64,000 bases of DNA from Tenrec ecaudatus (lineage: Eukaryota > Chordata > Mammalia > Afrosoricida > Tenrecidae): assembly GCF_050624435.1 (NCBI RefSeq), contig NC_134530.1, positions 144,810,721 through 144,874,720 on the forward strand, read 5' to 3'. How positions within the stretch are numbered: the stretch's first letter is position 1; the number at the start of each line of letters is the position of its first letter. Position numbers and translations under genes: made by a program. The notes beneath the pieces are model-generated. The model was not told the origin of the DNA, made no database searches, and saw only the letters and a program-made list of their open reading frames with translations. Shown here piece by piece: positions 1 to 9,539 of this stretch.

Positions 1-129
1 TTCAGACACACAGAAACGTCAGCGGTGGTGGTGTGAGCTCAGGCTCTCAGTGGGAATCCTGAGTCAACCTGGTGAATCTGCTAGGCACTGAACTCTTATC
101 AGGAAAGTTGTTAATGAGAAGCCATTGAG

Positions 130-185
130 TACCTGGCACACAGTGAGTCCTTAATAATATTAACTATATTATTACAATTATTATG
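130..185 (+). repeat. MIR 3' fragment
   Basis: Contains the MIR-like core AGTACCTGGCACACAGTGAG followed by a TTAATAATATTA tail. Old and short. Confidence 0.5.
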
Positions 186-361
186 GGGTGGGAAATGCTT
201 GATTTTTTCAAATATCAATGAATATCCCTGTGAAAATATAGATATTTCAGGAATTTTATGAACGAGGAGTTGGAAAGGCCTTTTTAAAAAAATGTAATCA
301 TTGAACACAAAATATTTAATGTAAAGAATCCAGAAAAGATCCAAACATTCCTCCAACCAGA

Positions 362-367
362 TTTATT
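362..367 (-). terminator. LAMTOR5: LAMTOR5 distal poly(A) signal AATAAA
   Basis: AATAAA on the minus strand within TTCAATAAATCTGGTTGG, which resembles the end of the human LAMTOR5 mRNA as I recall it. Cleavage is expected near 345-350. Confidence 0.75.
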
Positions 368-499
368 GAATATAATAAATTCTACATAAAAGGCATCAGG
401 GACATGCTGCTGCTACACATGAGCCTTTCTCACCAATATTGTGATAGGTTAGTCCAGAGTGCCCCCCCAAAGCAGCTTACTCTGAAATAAATAGCAAAC

Positions 500-1302
500 T
501 ATCCCAAGTCTGAAAAGTTTGCAAGTAGCCGCCTCACACACAACTCCTGGTCTCCTCCCATCTGGAGCAAAGAGGGTTAAAGACAGTCAGAGACGAACAC
601 AAACTATTAGTCCAAAGGACTGTACCACACTATCCGCTCTCCTGAAACCAGAACAGAGATTACAGAAGGGTGTAGACGGGAGAGAAAAATGTAGGACAAA
701 CCCAAATTCAGGCTTGTTGATCTGCTAAGGACCTGGTGGAATCCTGAGACTGGGCTTAAAACACCTTTTCCATTTGAAAACTGAGCTCACTATTGGAGAA
801 GCTTCACCTTACAGCTAAATTAAAAAACCCAAAACAAACTCAAATTCACTAACATCAGTTGATACTGACTCAGGGTGATCCTGTAGGACAGTGTAGAACT
901 GCCCCCATGAGTTTCCAAAACTATAATGCTTGATAACAGTAGCTAGCCTCACTTTGCTCCCGGGGAGCAGCTGGTAGGTTTGAACTGCCGACATGGCAGT
1001 GATCAGCCCCACACTTAACCTCTACACCGCCAGGCTTGCCCATAGCTGAACAATAGGCTGGCCTACAGGCCGGGGTGAACAGCAAGTAACACCAAGAGGG
1101 AACGTGCTCCTCAGCCTTCAACCCTAAGAGATCAAATGGGCAGCGTTTGTCCCAAAGCAAAAGGCAGAAGGAGCAGGCAAGTTGGGGAGTGGAAATGGGG
1201 TGGGAGTGGGGAGAGATCACAACCGATGTCATGAAATGTGGTATAAATTGTCCAATGGGAAAAGAACTTGCATTGTCGGCTTTCACCTAAACCATAAGGA
1301 AA
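500..1302 (+). mobile_element. L1-type 3' UTR fragment (older afrotherian family), interrupted by an AfroSINE
   Basis: Left part 500-820 (CTCCTCCCATCTGGAGCAAA, then AGTCCAAAGGACTG). Right part 1045-1302 (GGGCAGCGTTTGTCCC, ATGTCATGAAATGTGGTATA, ending CTTTCACCTAAACCATAA). Related pieces occur at 25.6, 37.3 and 54.6 kb, and reversed at 15-16.6 kb. It lies antisense inside the LAMTOR5 3' UTR. The family name is from memory. Confidence 0.7.
823..1040 (-). mobile_element. AfroSINE, nested in the LINE fragment
   Basis: Reverse-orientation SINE: ACTGACTCAGGGTGATCC, GTAGAACTGCCCCCATGAG, AGCAGCTGGTAGGTTTGAAC, ending ACACCGCCAGGCTTGCC. Splits the 500-1302 element. Confidence 0.85.
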
Positions 1303-1360
1303 TGTTCAAAAGCGTGATGGAAAACTGCCCAGTGGGCATGCCATGGCCTAGCTGCTGGGA

Positions 1361-1366
1361 TTTAAT
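1361..1366 (-). terminator. LAMTOR5: Possible proximal poly(A) signal ATTAAA
   Basis: ATTAAA about 50 nt after the stop codon and upstream of the inserted LINE/SINE. If used, it would give a short 3' UTR free of repeats. Suggested by sequence only. Confidence 0.4.
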
Positions 1367-1415
1367 AGTTGTAGGAGACAGAAGTCATAACATGTCAGGG
1401 TGCAGCGGTGATCTG

Positions 1416-1476
1416 TCAAGAGGCCATTTTGTGCACTGCCACCGTGACGCCGTCGTGTTTCTGGATCATAATGTTC
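1416..1476 (-). CDS. LAMTOR5: LAMTOR5 coding exon 4 and stop
   Basis: Acceptor TTTGTCTTTCAG|GAACATT with a good pyrimidine tract. It completes Gly and encodes [19 protein letters not shown], followed by TGA at 1418-1416. The frame and C-terminus match the human protein. Confidence 0.97.
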
Positions 1477-4400
1477 CTGAAAGACAAAGCAGAAGGCATT
1501 TGCTGGAGCTGCACCACCGGGAGCCAGCGTGAGGTTAACTGCGGCCCCACCCCGCCACCCTTGTTGCTGAGGCGCAGACGCCTGCTCATCCCTGGCTCCA
1601 AGAACTGCTCAACAGTTTTCAATGTGACCTTTGAACAAGCCGATGGCCCTGCTTTTGTTGCAAGGTCCCTCTGGATACATTTGAACCTATGAGCTTGTAC
1701 TTAGCAGCTGAGGATAAGATCCTTTCCCACCACCTGGGCACTCCAAAACCCAAAGCAAACTCGGTGCCACTGAGTTGATTCCGACTCCCAGGACAGAGCA
1801 GAACTGCCTGCCCTGTGCGTTTCTGCAGTTAAGCCTCACCTTGTGCCCTCTGGGTGGCTCCGTGGTTAGCAGCCCAACCTGCAGTCCACGACGCCATAGT
1901 CAGGGCTCCTTCACGTGGGGACCACAGACCATTGTAGATACTTGGGAGCTATGTACTATGAAAAAGGATTTACCACCTTTCTAATGTTACCAGTACAATA
2001 TTTGTTTTCCTTGTACAATAAAAGACTGGGAAAAGACAGAAAAGTATTAAACAAAACTGAAATCCCATAATCCTAGCAGCCAGAGGCAGCCACTATCAAC
2101 ACTGTCCTAGTTCCTCCTCTGCATGTACACACTGTACACGCACTCTTCACTTGTCGACTGCCTCATGACCCACGCTTGTGCATCAAGACCACTGCCGAAC
2201 ACCCACTATCCGACTGCTCTGTGCATCACCGAGGCAGTGGGCATGGTGGGAGGGGTCAGGGAGCATGTCTCCAGGGGACTCTGAGAAGCTGGGCTGCACT
2301 GCCTTCCACTTTTGCCCCTTCCAGCCGGCATGGTGCCGTTTCGGTGCCCACGGTCTCCAGGCGAACACGTAAGCAGCACAGAACCACTGGGCTCCTGCTC
2401 TGGGTGTCCAGCTCCCATCGGACCTGAAGCCCTACAGCTCAAATCTAGGGTTTGGGTGGGTGGGGGATTGGTGGACAAGAGGCACTGAAGAGAAGAATCG
2501 ATGGAGGAAATGCGTGTGACTTTAACAACACCTCAAAGCCTGCTACCTGGGTCTGAAGCCTCTGCCTCAACAGGCCCTGAAGGCAAAGCAGGCTCCTTGG
2601 TTTCAGCCACAGGGCTGGCAGGGAGGGGTGGGAGTGCTGTAGGGGGTGGGGTGGTGCAGAGAAGAGCCCTGGAAGTGCATCCTATAGGAATTCCCTGACC
2701 CAACACAGGAGAAAGTGGAATGGTTACGCTGGGGTCCCTCCAGGCACACAGCCCGGCTTTACCCAGCTGTGCCATCGTCAAGCCTGTCCACTGAGAGCTG
2801 ACCCATCCCTGGACCCATGACAATGGTGAGTGTGGCACCCAAACCTGGCTGATATTATGTCTATGATCATAGTTCCTACATTGAAAACCAGACAAAGAAT
2901 GGCCTGGAAACAGAAAGCAAAATGCCCCGCCTTTTTCACACAACGGCCAGGTCTCTGGAACCTAACCACGTTAAGTGAGGAGTGGGTGTGCATACACTTT
3001 GTTTGTGTGACACTGGGCACACTACGGAATCTGCCTTCGCTTCGTGTTGCTGAGAACCCCTCACACAGAGTATCTTTGGAACAGCCTATTTCTACTCAAG
3101 CGCTTTGTTCTTTGATTCGTCTTCCTCTAGTTTGGTCGATGGTAGCGCTTCAGACAGTAAAGCCTGTGAAAGCACAACTTGTGTAAGGCACAAACCTGCC
3201 ACAGAAGGGAAACTCGGATATTGTCTACTAAAACGAGTGACAGAAAAATGGGGAGACTGCACCCTGTCCATGGTGGAAAACTTGTGAGACCCAAAAACCA
3301 AGGTGGCCCCACCTCACTGCCTTCACTGTGATTCAGACGCTTCCTTCCAAGGTCACTTATGAATCAGGGCTGACTCAACGGCAGTGCGTTTCATTTAGCT
3401 TTTCATGGTGGCTTCAATTAAACACATTCGTTTGAGAGATCAATGTGTCTGCCACTGTGGTCCAAAAGACTCTCCTTCAAAATGCTGCCAGAGAGTCAAT
3501 CTCTACTAGATTCAAGCCACCATCAGGTCTGGGAATGAGGAACCAGTGAAGATCCCAGGGCAGCCCCATCTCGTTCCCCAGGGCCTCTGTGACTGCAGGG
3601 GAAAGGGATCTGTTGACATCCACTCACCCGTTGTCTGACTCTAGACACACCACAGGGATATCGGTGGGGTCAGAGGTTAGCTTAGCTGCTTGCTGAGCTA
3701 ACACTGATATCACTCCAGCATGCTCATCCGACAGGGTCCCACGGCCTGGAAGACAGAGATAGCTTGTTACCTCCTTATCCAAACACGGGCACGGAGCTAG
3801 AAGTACTTCCCATTGAATTACTTAAAAATAGAGGGTCCGGCCCCTTGTTGAGGTGGCTGTGCAGGTGCCGCAGTCGGTTCTGATTCAGAGCAATCAGAAT
3901 GGAACACCTCGGTGCCATCCTCTCTGGGCACAAGGGTGGTTATGTTTATGCCCAATGTTGCTAACGTGGAATGCTTTCGACCTGGTAATCAACTGATTCT
4001 ATCAATGACAGATCCACACAACTGTCCTGTGATCAATGGATAACATGTTAACACTGGGTTTTCAAAGTCACCCCCAAGCACCGTCTGTAAACACCTTTTC
4101 CAGGATATAAAACTCAAAACCAAACTCGTTTCCAGAGTCAATTCTGACTTATAGTGACCCTGAAGAACAGGTAGAACTGCCCCCGCGAGTTTCTGAGACT
4201 GTCACTCTTTACGGGAGTAGAAAGCTTCCTCTTGCTCCAGAGGTGCAGCTGGTGGTTTTGAACTGCTGACTTCTAGAATATCAGCCCAACGTGTAATCAC
4301 TTCACTGCCAGGGCTCCTTCCAAGATACAAAGGAGTGGTAATTTAAGTCAAACATCCATTTTATGTGAACTGTATTGAAACCAACAAGAAATCCAGAGGT

Positions 4401-7400
4401 GAGACTGACAAGAAAACAGTATGGGCAAGAGACCTGTTGAGACCAATTAATTAAAACCTCACGGGTGGTCTGACTTCCTTTAACTGAGCTCAACCACAAA
4501 GTTTAGAATAGCCTTCACTCAGAAGTTCATAAAACCACATTGACAGCATATGTGAAAATTTTCTTTCTGTGAGCAATTATTTTGGCTATAATAAAAATAA
4601 GCTGGCTGATTTTCAGTATCAACAGAATTGACTTTTTAATAATGTATGCTTTAGATAATAACTGAATCTTGAATTCTCAGGATAAAAAGTAAATACTAGT
4701 CTACTTGAATGCTTTGGTTACTCACCTTTCTAGATTTATTTCCTGAAGTGTAACATCACTTATTTGAACACACTCACTATTTCTCAAGATCAGAGGTGAA
4801 GAAAAAAATTAAGACCCAAGTTGCAATTTTGAAGAGTTATATGGGAAAACATGGAACGAGTCAAGAAGGATCAGGGTAAGATGGAAAGAATACTTAGTCA
4901 CTGAACCAACTCATTAGCACGCAAGCATTTCACGGGCAGCATACGAACAAGATTGCATGGTACTAAAGGAAGAAGTGCAGGCTGCACTGAACACGTTAGT
5001 AAAAAACAAGCTCCACGAATTGATGGAAGGCCAAGTGAGCTGTTTCAACAAATGGACACAATGCTGGAAGCACTCCCTTGCCTATGCTAACCGATCGAAG
5101 GAAATCCGTATCTGTGCCCATCCCAAAGAAAGGGACTCAACAGAGTGTATAAACTACTAAACAGTATCCTTACTGTCACACACAAGTAAAATTTTGCTGA
5201 AGATAATTCAAAACTGGTTACAACAGTACAACAAAATGGAACTGCCAGAAATTCAAACTGAATTCAGAAGACCTGGCACAACACAAAAGATTTCATTTCT
5301 GGTATCAGATGGTTCTTATCTGGAAGTAGAAAATACCACAAAGAGGTTTGTCACGGTTTTGTTTTGTTTTTGCCTCTGCAAAGGCATTTGACTGTGTAGA
5401 TCATCCGAATGTAAAGATGGCATTGTGAAGAACGAGAATTCCAGATCACTTAAGAGTTCACGCAGAACTTGTACACAGACCAACATGCAACTGTTCAAAC
5501 AGAACAAAGGAATACCACATTGTGTAAAACCAGGAGATGTGGGTTGTATTCCTTCACCATACTTATTTACTCTGCATGCTGAGCAAGTCATCTGAGAAGC
5601 TGGATTCGATGCAGAGCACAGCATCAGGGCTGGAGAAGACTCGCCAGCCTTCAATATTCAGATGACACACTGCCTGCTGAAAGCAAGGAGGACTGGAGAC
5701 TGCAGCCTTCCGTATGAATTGTGCCTCAACGTAACAGAAGCAAAAATCCTCACAACTAGAGCAACAGGCAACCTCACGACACATGGAGAAAAACTGATGT
5801 TGTCATGATTTCACTGTCCTCGGATCCACAGTGAACACTCATGGAAGCAGCAGCCAGGGAATCAAACAATATATTGCAATAGACAAAACTGCTTCAAAAG
5901 AGCTCTTGAAAGTGTTAAAAAGCCAACGTGTCACTTTGAGGACTAAGGTGTGCTCAAGTCAGTCACCTCATATGTATGTGAAAGCTGGACAGTAAGGTCG
6001 AGGGAAGAATTGATGCCTTTGACTGTGGGGCTGGTGAAGACTGTTGGAAGTACCATGGACGGGCAGAAAAACAAACAAATCTGTCTTGGATGAAGTACAA
6101 CGTGAATGCTCGTGAGATGACTAGACTTTGTCTCACGTACTTTGGATCTGCCACCAGGAGAGACCAGTCCCTGACAAGGGCTTCACAGTTGGTAGAGAGT
6201 CAGCAAAAAGGGAAGAGAAGCATGTTAAACCTAGCTGGTGGTTGACTCTGAACTATATTATAAGAACCGTATTTTACTATCTACTCACGGTTTGTTAAGC
6301 ACAGTTGACCGAATAACCCATCTTGCAGGGTTATTGTGAAAATTGAAAATAAAGTATGTAAAGTTTAGCACAGCCCTGACATGTGGCAAACAATCAATAA
6401 ATCATAACTGCTGTCATTATTTGGGTCCTTCCTAGATCCAAATGAAAATGATTCACTGTGATTTAATAGAGATAAATGTTTAATGATAGGACTATAAGGT
6501 ACATTTCTACTTTCAAAAATGCCAGCTGAAAAACTCCAAGTTTCTAACCTGGTTACTTGGACGTAATCTCTCTTCTTACAGAAGTATCCGGAAAGTATAC
6601 TCTAACAGGATATGGTACCTAGAGATACTTACAGCCCAGGTTCAGTCCTTGTGAATCTGTGCACAGGACGCCAACAATGGATGGATTCTTCATTCTAGTT
6701 CCGGAGTCATAGGAAGGATGAAACAAGTAACGTGAGCAAAGGACTTCAAGTAACTTTGAATTCATACGCTTCTGAGGTGACAGACACTATTGTAGGTGCT
6801 TTTAAGTTGGTATTTCTCAACCGTTAGCAACAACAAAAATAATCCAACCAACATCCCTTCCCACTACCTCAAGAAGAAAAACTAATTTTAAATGTTTTAT
6901 TAGGGGCTCATAAAACTCATCACAATCCATTACATAACATCAATTGTGTAAAGCACATCTGTACATTCATTGCCCTCATCATTCTCAAAACATTTGCTCT
7001 CCACTTAAGCCCTTTGCATCAAGTCCTCTTTTTTCCCCTCCCTTCCCGCTCCCCCCCTCATGAGCCCTTGATAATTTATAAATTATTATTTTATCATATC
7101 TTGCCCTATCCGGCGTCTCCTTTCACCCCCTTTTCTGTTATCTGTCCCCCAGGGAGGTCACATGTAGCTCCTGGTAATCAGTTCCCCCTTTCCAACCCAC
7201 TCTCCCTCTACCCTCCCAGTATCGCCACTCACACCCCTGGTCCTGAAGGCATCATCCACCCCGGGTTCCCCGTGCCTCCAGCTCCTATCTGCACCAGTGT
7301 ACATCCTCTGCTCTATCCAGACTTGCCTTCCACCCACCCCCAACTATCATGATCGAATTCTACCTTGCAAGAAAAACTAAATTAAATTAAAATGATCGGG

Positions 7401-8496
7401 CAGAGTTGGTTCTGTGGTGGAATTCTCATGTAATTCTCCATGCAGGAGAGACCCAGGTTTGATCCCCAGCCAATGCACCCCATCACTGTCAGCAGAAGTC
7501 CCGGGGTTCTATTCCTGAAAATCAGCCAATGAATATCCTACAGACCACAATGGAACCAATCCCGGGGATGGTGTCGGACCAGGCAGCATTTTGCTCCAGT
7601 GTGCATGGGGTCGCCCTGTAGCTAACACCAAAAATGGACTTAAATGTACCGCGAGATAAGATCTGGACACAGGCATTGTAATGGCTGTGTTTTCTATCCC
7701 TGCTGAAAATGCAGACTTTAACATAGAAACTCATCTAAAACAAGTGCTGCTTAACTCTTAAGTAACACAGTTTTAAGTGAACACGGGTGCCTCCCACAGA
7801 GGAAGAGGGAAGCTGCGGGGCAGAGGTGGAAATTTGTTTTTAAACTTCCTTAGACGTTTCTAGTTGGGAACACATTCCCACGCTGCTCTCTAGTGGACTC
7901 TGGCGCAGGGTCATCCCCTGTGTTTCAGAGCCCAACTGTGCTCCGCAGTTTGGGGAAGTCCCAGGCATCCCCGGAGGCCTCAGGTCCCCCAGTCTTTCTG
8001 TTCGCAGCCCATGTTAACTGGTTGCCTCACATAAATGAGACACATTCGAGAATTACGAGCGCTCTCAGCTCCCTAAGCACCAGGCTGAGTAGTGAGTGAG
8101 GCGTTCCTCCGTGGGAGACATTCGAGTGTGTCTGTTTACGTTTGGATTTCAGGGGTCGGCTTTCTGTACCTGTACACCCTCCCCAAAGCTACTTCCTCCA
8201 ACGCTTGAAGGAGCGACCCGGTACGACGTCAGCGACAGGACAGGGCCTCTGGTTAGAACCCGGGTGGGGAGCCAGGTTCAAGGGCAAGGCAGTGTCCATT
8301 CCGGGTTACAGCCCAGCAGGCCTGCAGCGTCCAGGCGCTTCCCACGCCAACTTCCCACCCCCCGGGGCCGCGCGGCCCCACCCAGCTCCGTCCTGGGGCT
8401 CCCGCCCGTCGTTGCCCCGAGCCGCGACCTCGGGTCCCTGCCAGCAGACTCGGCTACTCACGTGTCCTCCAGGTGCTGCTCCAAGGTCGTCTCCAT
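1416..8496 (-). CDS. LAMTOR5: LAMTOR5 (HBXIP), Ragulator subunit, complete four-exon coding region
   Basis: LAMTOR5 is a small roadblock-fold protein. It pairs with LAMTOR4 in the Ragulator complex, which LAMTOR1 holds on the lysosomal membrane; Ragulator anchors the Rag GTPases for amino-acid activation of mTORC1 (known for the family). Four exons (35, 62, 118 and 61 coding nt; 276 nt in all) join in phase to 91 residues plus TGA, exactly the human length. The protein starts [12 protein letters not shown] and ends [13 protein letters not shown]. From memory of human LAMTOR5 I see only two changes (A3T, and I to V in HDGITV). All six splice sites are GT/AG with good consensus, and there are no frameshifts or early stops, so it looks like a functional gene and not a retrocopy. 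Introns are about 1.8, 2.9 and 2.2 kb and filled with repeats. The promoter is a CpG island carrying a CLEAR motif. Confidence 0.97.
1744..1912 (-). mobile_element. AfroSINE, diverged
   Basis: TGCCACTGAGTTGATTCCGA, AGAACTGCCTGCCC, then TGGTTAGCAGCCCAACC. Shortened in the middle. In LAMTOR5 intron 3. Confidence 0.75.
1913..3600. other. LAMTOR5 intron 3, no feature recognised
   Basis: Non-repetitive by eye, including a G-rich stretch near 2440-2660. No exon with matching splice sites or homology was found. Confidence 0.5.
3628..3745 (-). CDS. LAMTOR5: LAMTOR5 coding exon 3
   Basis: Acceptor TTCCAG|GCCGTGGG, donor AACGG|GTGAGT. It completes Cys, then runs from [10 protein letters not shown] through the alanine-rich helix (VLAQQAAKL) to CLESDN and the first two bases of Gly. 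This is the longest exon and the core of the roadblock fold. Confidence 0.97.
3850..3985 (-). mobile_element. RTE LINE 3' end fragment
   Basis: Reverse of the RTE 3' end: GTCGGTTCTGATTCAGAGC, GGTGCCATCCTC, TATGTTTATGCCCAATGTTGC. In LAMTOR5 intron 2. Confidence 0.55.
4106..4318 (-). mobile_element. AfroSINE, near full length
   Basis: AGAGTCAATTCTGACTTATAG, GTAGAACTGCCCCCGCGAG, AGCTGGTGGTTTTGAACTGC, TCACTTCACTGCCAGGGCTCC. In LAMTOR5 intron 2. Confidence 0.88.
4795..6250 (+). mobile_element. RTE (BovB-like) LINE, 3' half with broken reverse transcriptase
   Basis: Broken translated segments show RTE reverse-transcriptase hallmarks: [14 protein letters not shown] near 4970-5010, [12 protein letters not shown]-like near 5200 and [10 protein letters not shown] near 5240. 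An AGCTGGACAGTAAGG stretch and GACCAGTCCCTGACAAGGGC mark the C-terminal and 3' parts. Many stops and frameshifts; inactive. It fills about half of LAMTOR5 intron 2, antisense to the gene. Confidence 0.88.
6310..6420 (+). repeat. MIR fragment
   Basis: GGGTTATTGTGAAAATTGAAA ... GTTTAGCACAGCCCTGACA ... CAATAAATCATAACTGCTG resembles the 3' half of MIR. Confidence 0.6.
6633..6694 (-). CDS. LAMTOR5: LAMTOR5 coding exon 2
   Basis: Acceptor CTAG|AATGAAG, donor GGGCT|GTAAGT. The first base completes the Thr codon, then it reads [20 protein letters not shown] and leaves one base of a Cys codon. This is the first strand/helix part of the roadblock fold and appears identical to the human segment as recalled. 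Confidence 0.97.
6890..7365 (-). mobile_element. Young-family LINE 3' UTR fragment
   Basis: Reverse orientation of the tail also seen at 14.1-14.7 and 48.1-48.7 kb: TATTAGGGGCTCATAAAACTC, CAATTGTGTAAAGCACATC, CCCTTGATAATTTATAAATTA, GTCCTGAAGGCATCATCCACC. In LAMTOR5 intron 1. Confidence 0.85.
7397..7635 (+). mobile_element. tRNA-Gly-headed SINE with RTE-like tail
   Basis: The head matches tRNA-Gly: an A-box-like TGGTGGAATTCTC, a B-box-like GGTTTGATCCC, then CCAGCCAATGCACC. The body has GAAAATCAGCCAATGAATATC. The tail has ATGGTGTCGGACCAGGCAGC and GTGCATGGGGTCGCC, which resemble the RTE 3' end. In LAMTOR5 intron 1. Confidence 0.75.
8462..8496 (-). CDS. LAMTOR5: LAMTOR5 coding exon 1
   Basis: Encodes [11 protein letters not shown] plus the first two bases of the next Thr codon. 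The ATG is at 8496-8494. The donor reads AC|GTGAGT (intron begins at 8461). I chose this start because it matches the canonical 91-residue human protein; the frame stays open upstream (see the extension entry). A CACGTG hexamer (8459-8464) straddles the donor. Confidence 0.96.
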
Positions 8497-8751
8497 CCCA
8501 CCCGCGGCCCGAGAGACCCGCCGCGCGCCGCTTCCTCCTCCGCGGGCGCCGAGCGCTCGGCGGTCACGTGACGCGGGCTGGGCGCGGGCCGACGGCGCCG
8601 CCCAAGGGACAAAAAGCTCCGCGGCGCGTCGTTCGCGTTTGAAACCGGAGGGTGTTCTTGGACCTTTGCCGCCAGGCGTGGCGACAGGCTCCCCCGGGAG
8701 AGAGGTCGCCGCCGGACCCGAGCTCGGTCCCCGAGGCAGGGATGGTTTCAC
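8497..8751 (-). other. In-frame open extension upstream of the LAMTOR5 ATG
   Basis: The LAMTOR5 frame stays open for at least 85 codons upstream, with an in-frame ATG at 8751 and ending ...RAAGG before the canonical Met. Human has a longer 173-residue isoform with an N-terminal extension of similar length. The composition (Arg, Ala, Gly, Pro) is what any CpG island would give, so coding status is doubtful. Confidence 0.3.
8563..8572. promoter_or_regulatory. CLEAR element (TFEB/TFE3/MITF site) GTCACGTGAC
   Basis: A perfect 10-bp palindrome around the E-box CACGTG, 67 bp upstream of the LAMTOR5 ATG inside the CpG island. GTCACGTGAC is the canonical CLEAR motif of lysosomal genes. Placement by the promoter of a lysosomal scaffold gene makes TFEB-family control likely (inference). 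Confidence 0.7.
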
Positions 8752-8924
8752 CTTGACTCCGAGACCCTCACCGCTGGCCTAGCGTTGGCAATAGCTCGGC
8801 TGGTCAGTCAGTCCGGCTGGTCAGTGCGGAGAGGGCCCGTGCCCCGCTATGGAAAGGCCCACGGGCATGGAGGGGCAGACGTGCGCCCGAGGGACTAACA
8901 CGAGCTGGAACGAGGAACGAACCC

Positions 8925-9062
8925 CGCCAGCAAAACCCCCAAGCTCACTGCCTTCGAGTCCATGCCAACTCACGAGCGCCCCTAGCGGACAGGGCGACCC
9001 CCACCCGAGAACTAGTCCAGGGCCACCAATCAGCAGGTCGCTGCCCGGGTCCCAGCGGGCCG
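8925..9062 (-). mobile_element. AfroSINE fragment at the island edge
   Basis: AAGCTCACTGCCTTCGAGTCC, GACAGGGCGACCCCCACC, CAGCAGGTCGCTGCCCGGG. Truncated and unusually CpG-rich. Confidence 0.55.
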
Positions 9063-9194
9063 GGCTCCGCTTGCTGGCCTTGGACGTTTAGGGCCCTGAT
9101 TTCAGAGGACCACCCAGTCAATTAGCCTGATAGCCCATTCCTGCTTCTGTTCTGCCTCCCAGAGCTCAGCTAGGGCCTGGGGCCAAGTGTTCCT

Positions 9195-9510
9195 TCAAGG
9201 GAGGAAGAAGGAGAATTTGGAGTGGGGAAAGGATTTGGAATTGCCCTATCAGCTACGCCACCTCCAGAACTGGATGGTGCCCAGGTACATCACAGGCCGG
9301 TTTGAGACAAGATTCTATAGAAGAATCCGGATCAAGATAAGGAAATACAAAGCAGAATTTCAAATTCTCGTGGACTCCAGACTTTCTGGAGCCTGGATGA
9401 GCCCTTGAAACTATTGCCCAGAGATAACCTTTAAGCCTGAAACCAAATGATCCCCTCAAGGTACTTTAAAACCGAACAATCACTTAGCTTAACTAGTAAA
9501 ATTTTTTAAA
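9195..9510 (+). mobile_element. L1-type 3' UTR segment, older family
   Basis: AACTGGATGGTGCCCAGGTAC, GGAGCCTGGATGAGCCC, CTATTGCCCAGAGATAACC and TAGCTTAACTAGTAAAA resemble an afrotherian LINE UTR from memory. Low identity. Confidence 0.45.
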
Positions 9511-9539
9511 AGGTCTGCCTTGGGGATTATGCACTTTGA

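Larger units (their letters stand above)
350..1415 (-). other. LAMTOR5: LAMTOR5 3' UTR, split by a repeat insertion
   Basis: Two blocks resemble the human LAMTOR5 3' UTR as I recall it. The proximal block is 1415 to about 1305 and includes CCAGCAGCTAGGCCAT on the minus strand. The distal block is about 460 to 350 and includes GAGAAAGGCTCATGT and TTCAATAAATCTGGTTGG. Between them lies about 800 bp of antisense LINE and SINE sequence. If the distal poly(A) signal is used, the UTR would be near 1.07 kb. The human comparison is from memory. Confidence 0.75.
8210..8760. promoter_or_regulatory. LAMTOR5: CpG island, LAMTOR5 promoter and first exon
   Basis: A GC-rich stretch with many CpGs, in clear contrast to its flanks; densest at 8340-8760 (several runs such as CCGCGCGCCGC). 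It contains exon 1 and the upstream region. No TATA box is evident. A GGAAG (ETS-like) site and a CLEAR palindrome lie just upstream of the ATG. Islands of this kind are often bidirectional, and human has an antisense transcript here (LAMTOR5-AS1), but I see nothing in the sequence that proves one. Confidence 0.85.

Noticed and set aside
4957-5391. Possible gene with reverse-transcriptase motifs
   Set aside because: Part of a broken RTE LINE with many stops, not a host gene.
8096-8782. 228-codon plus-strand open frame through the CpG island
   Set aside because: Antisense to LAMTOR5 exon 1 and explained by high GC; no homologue recognised.
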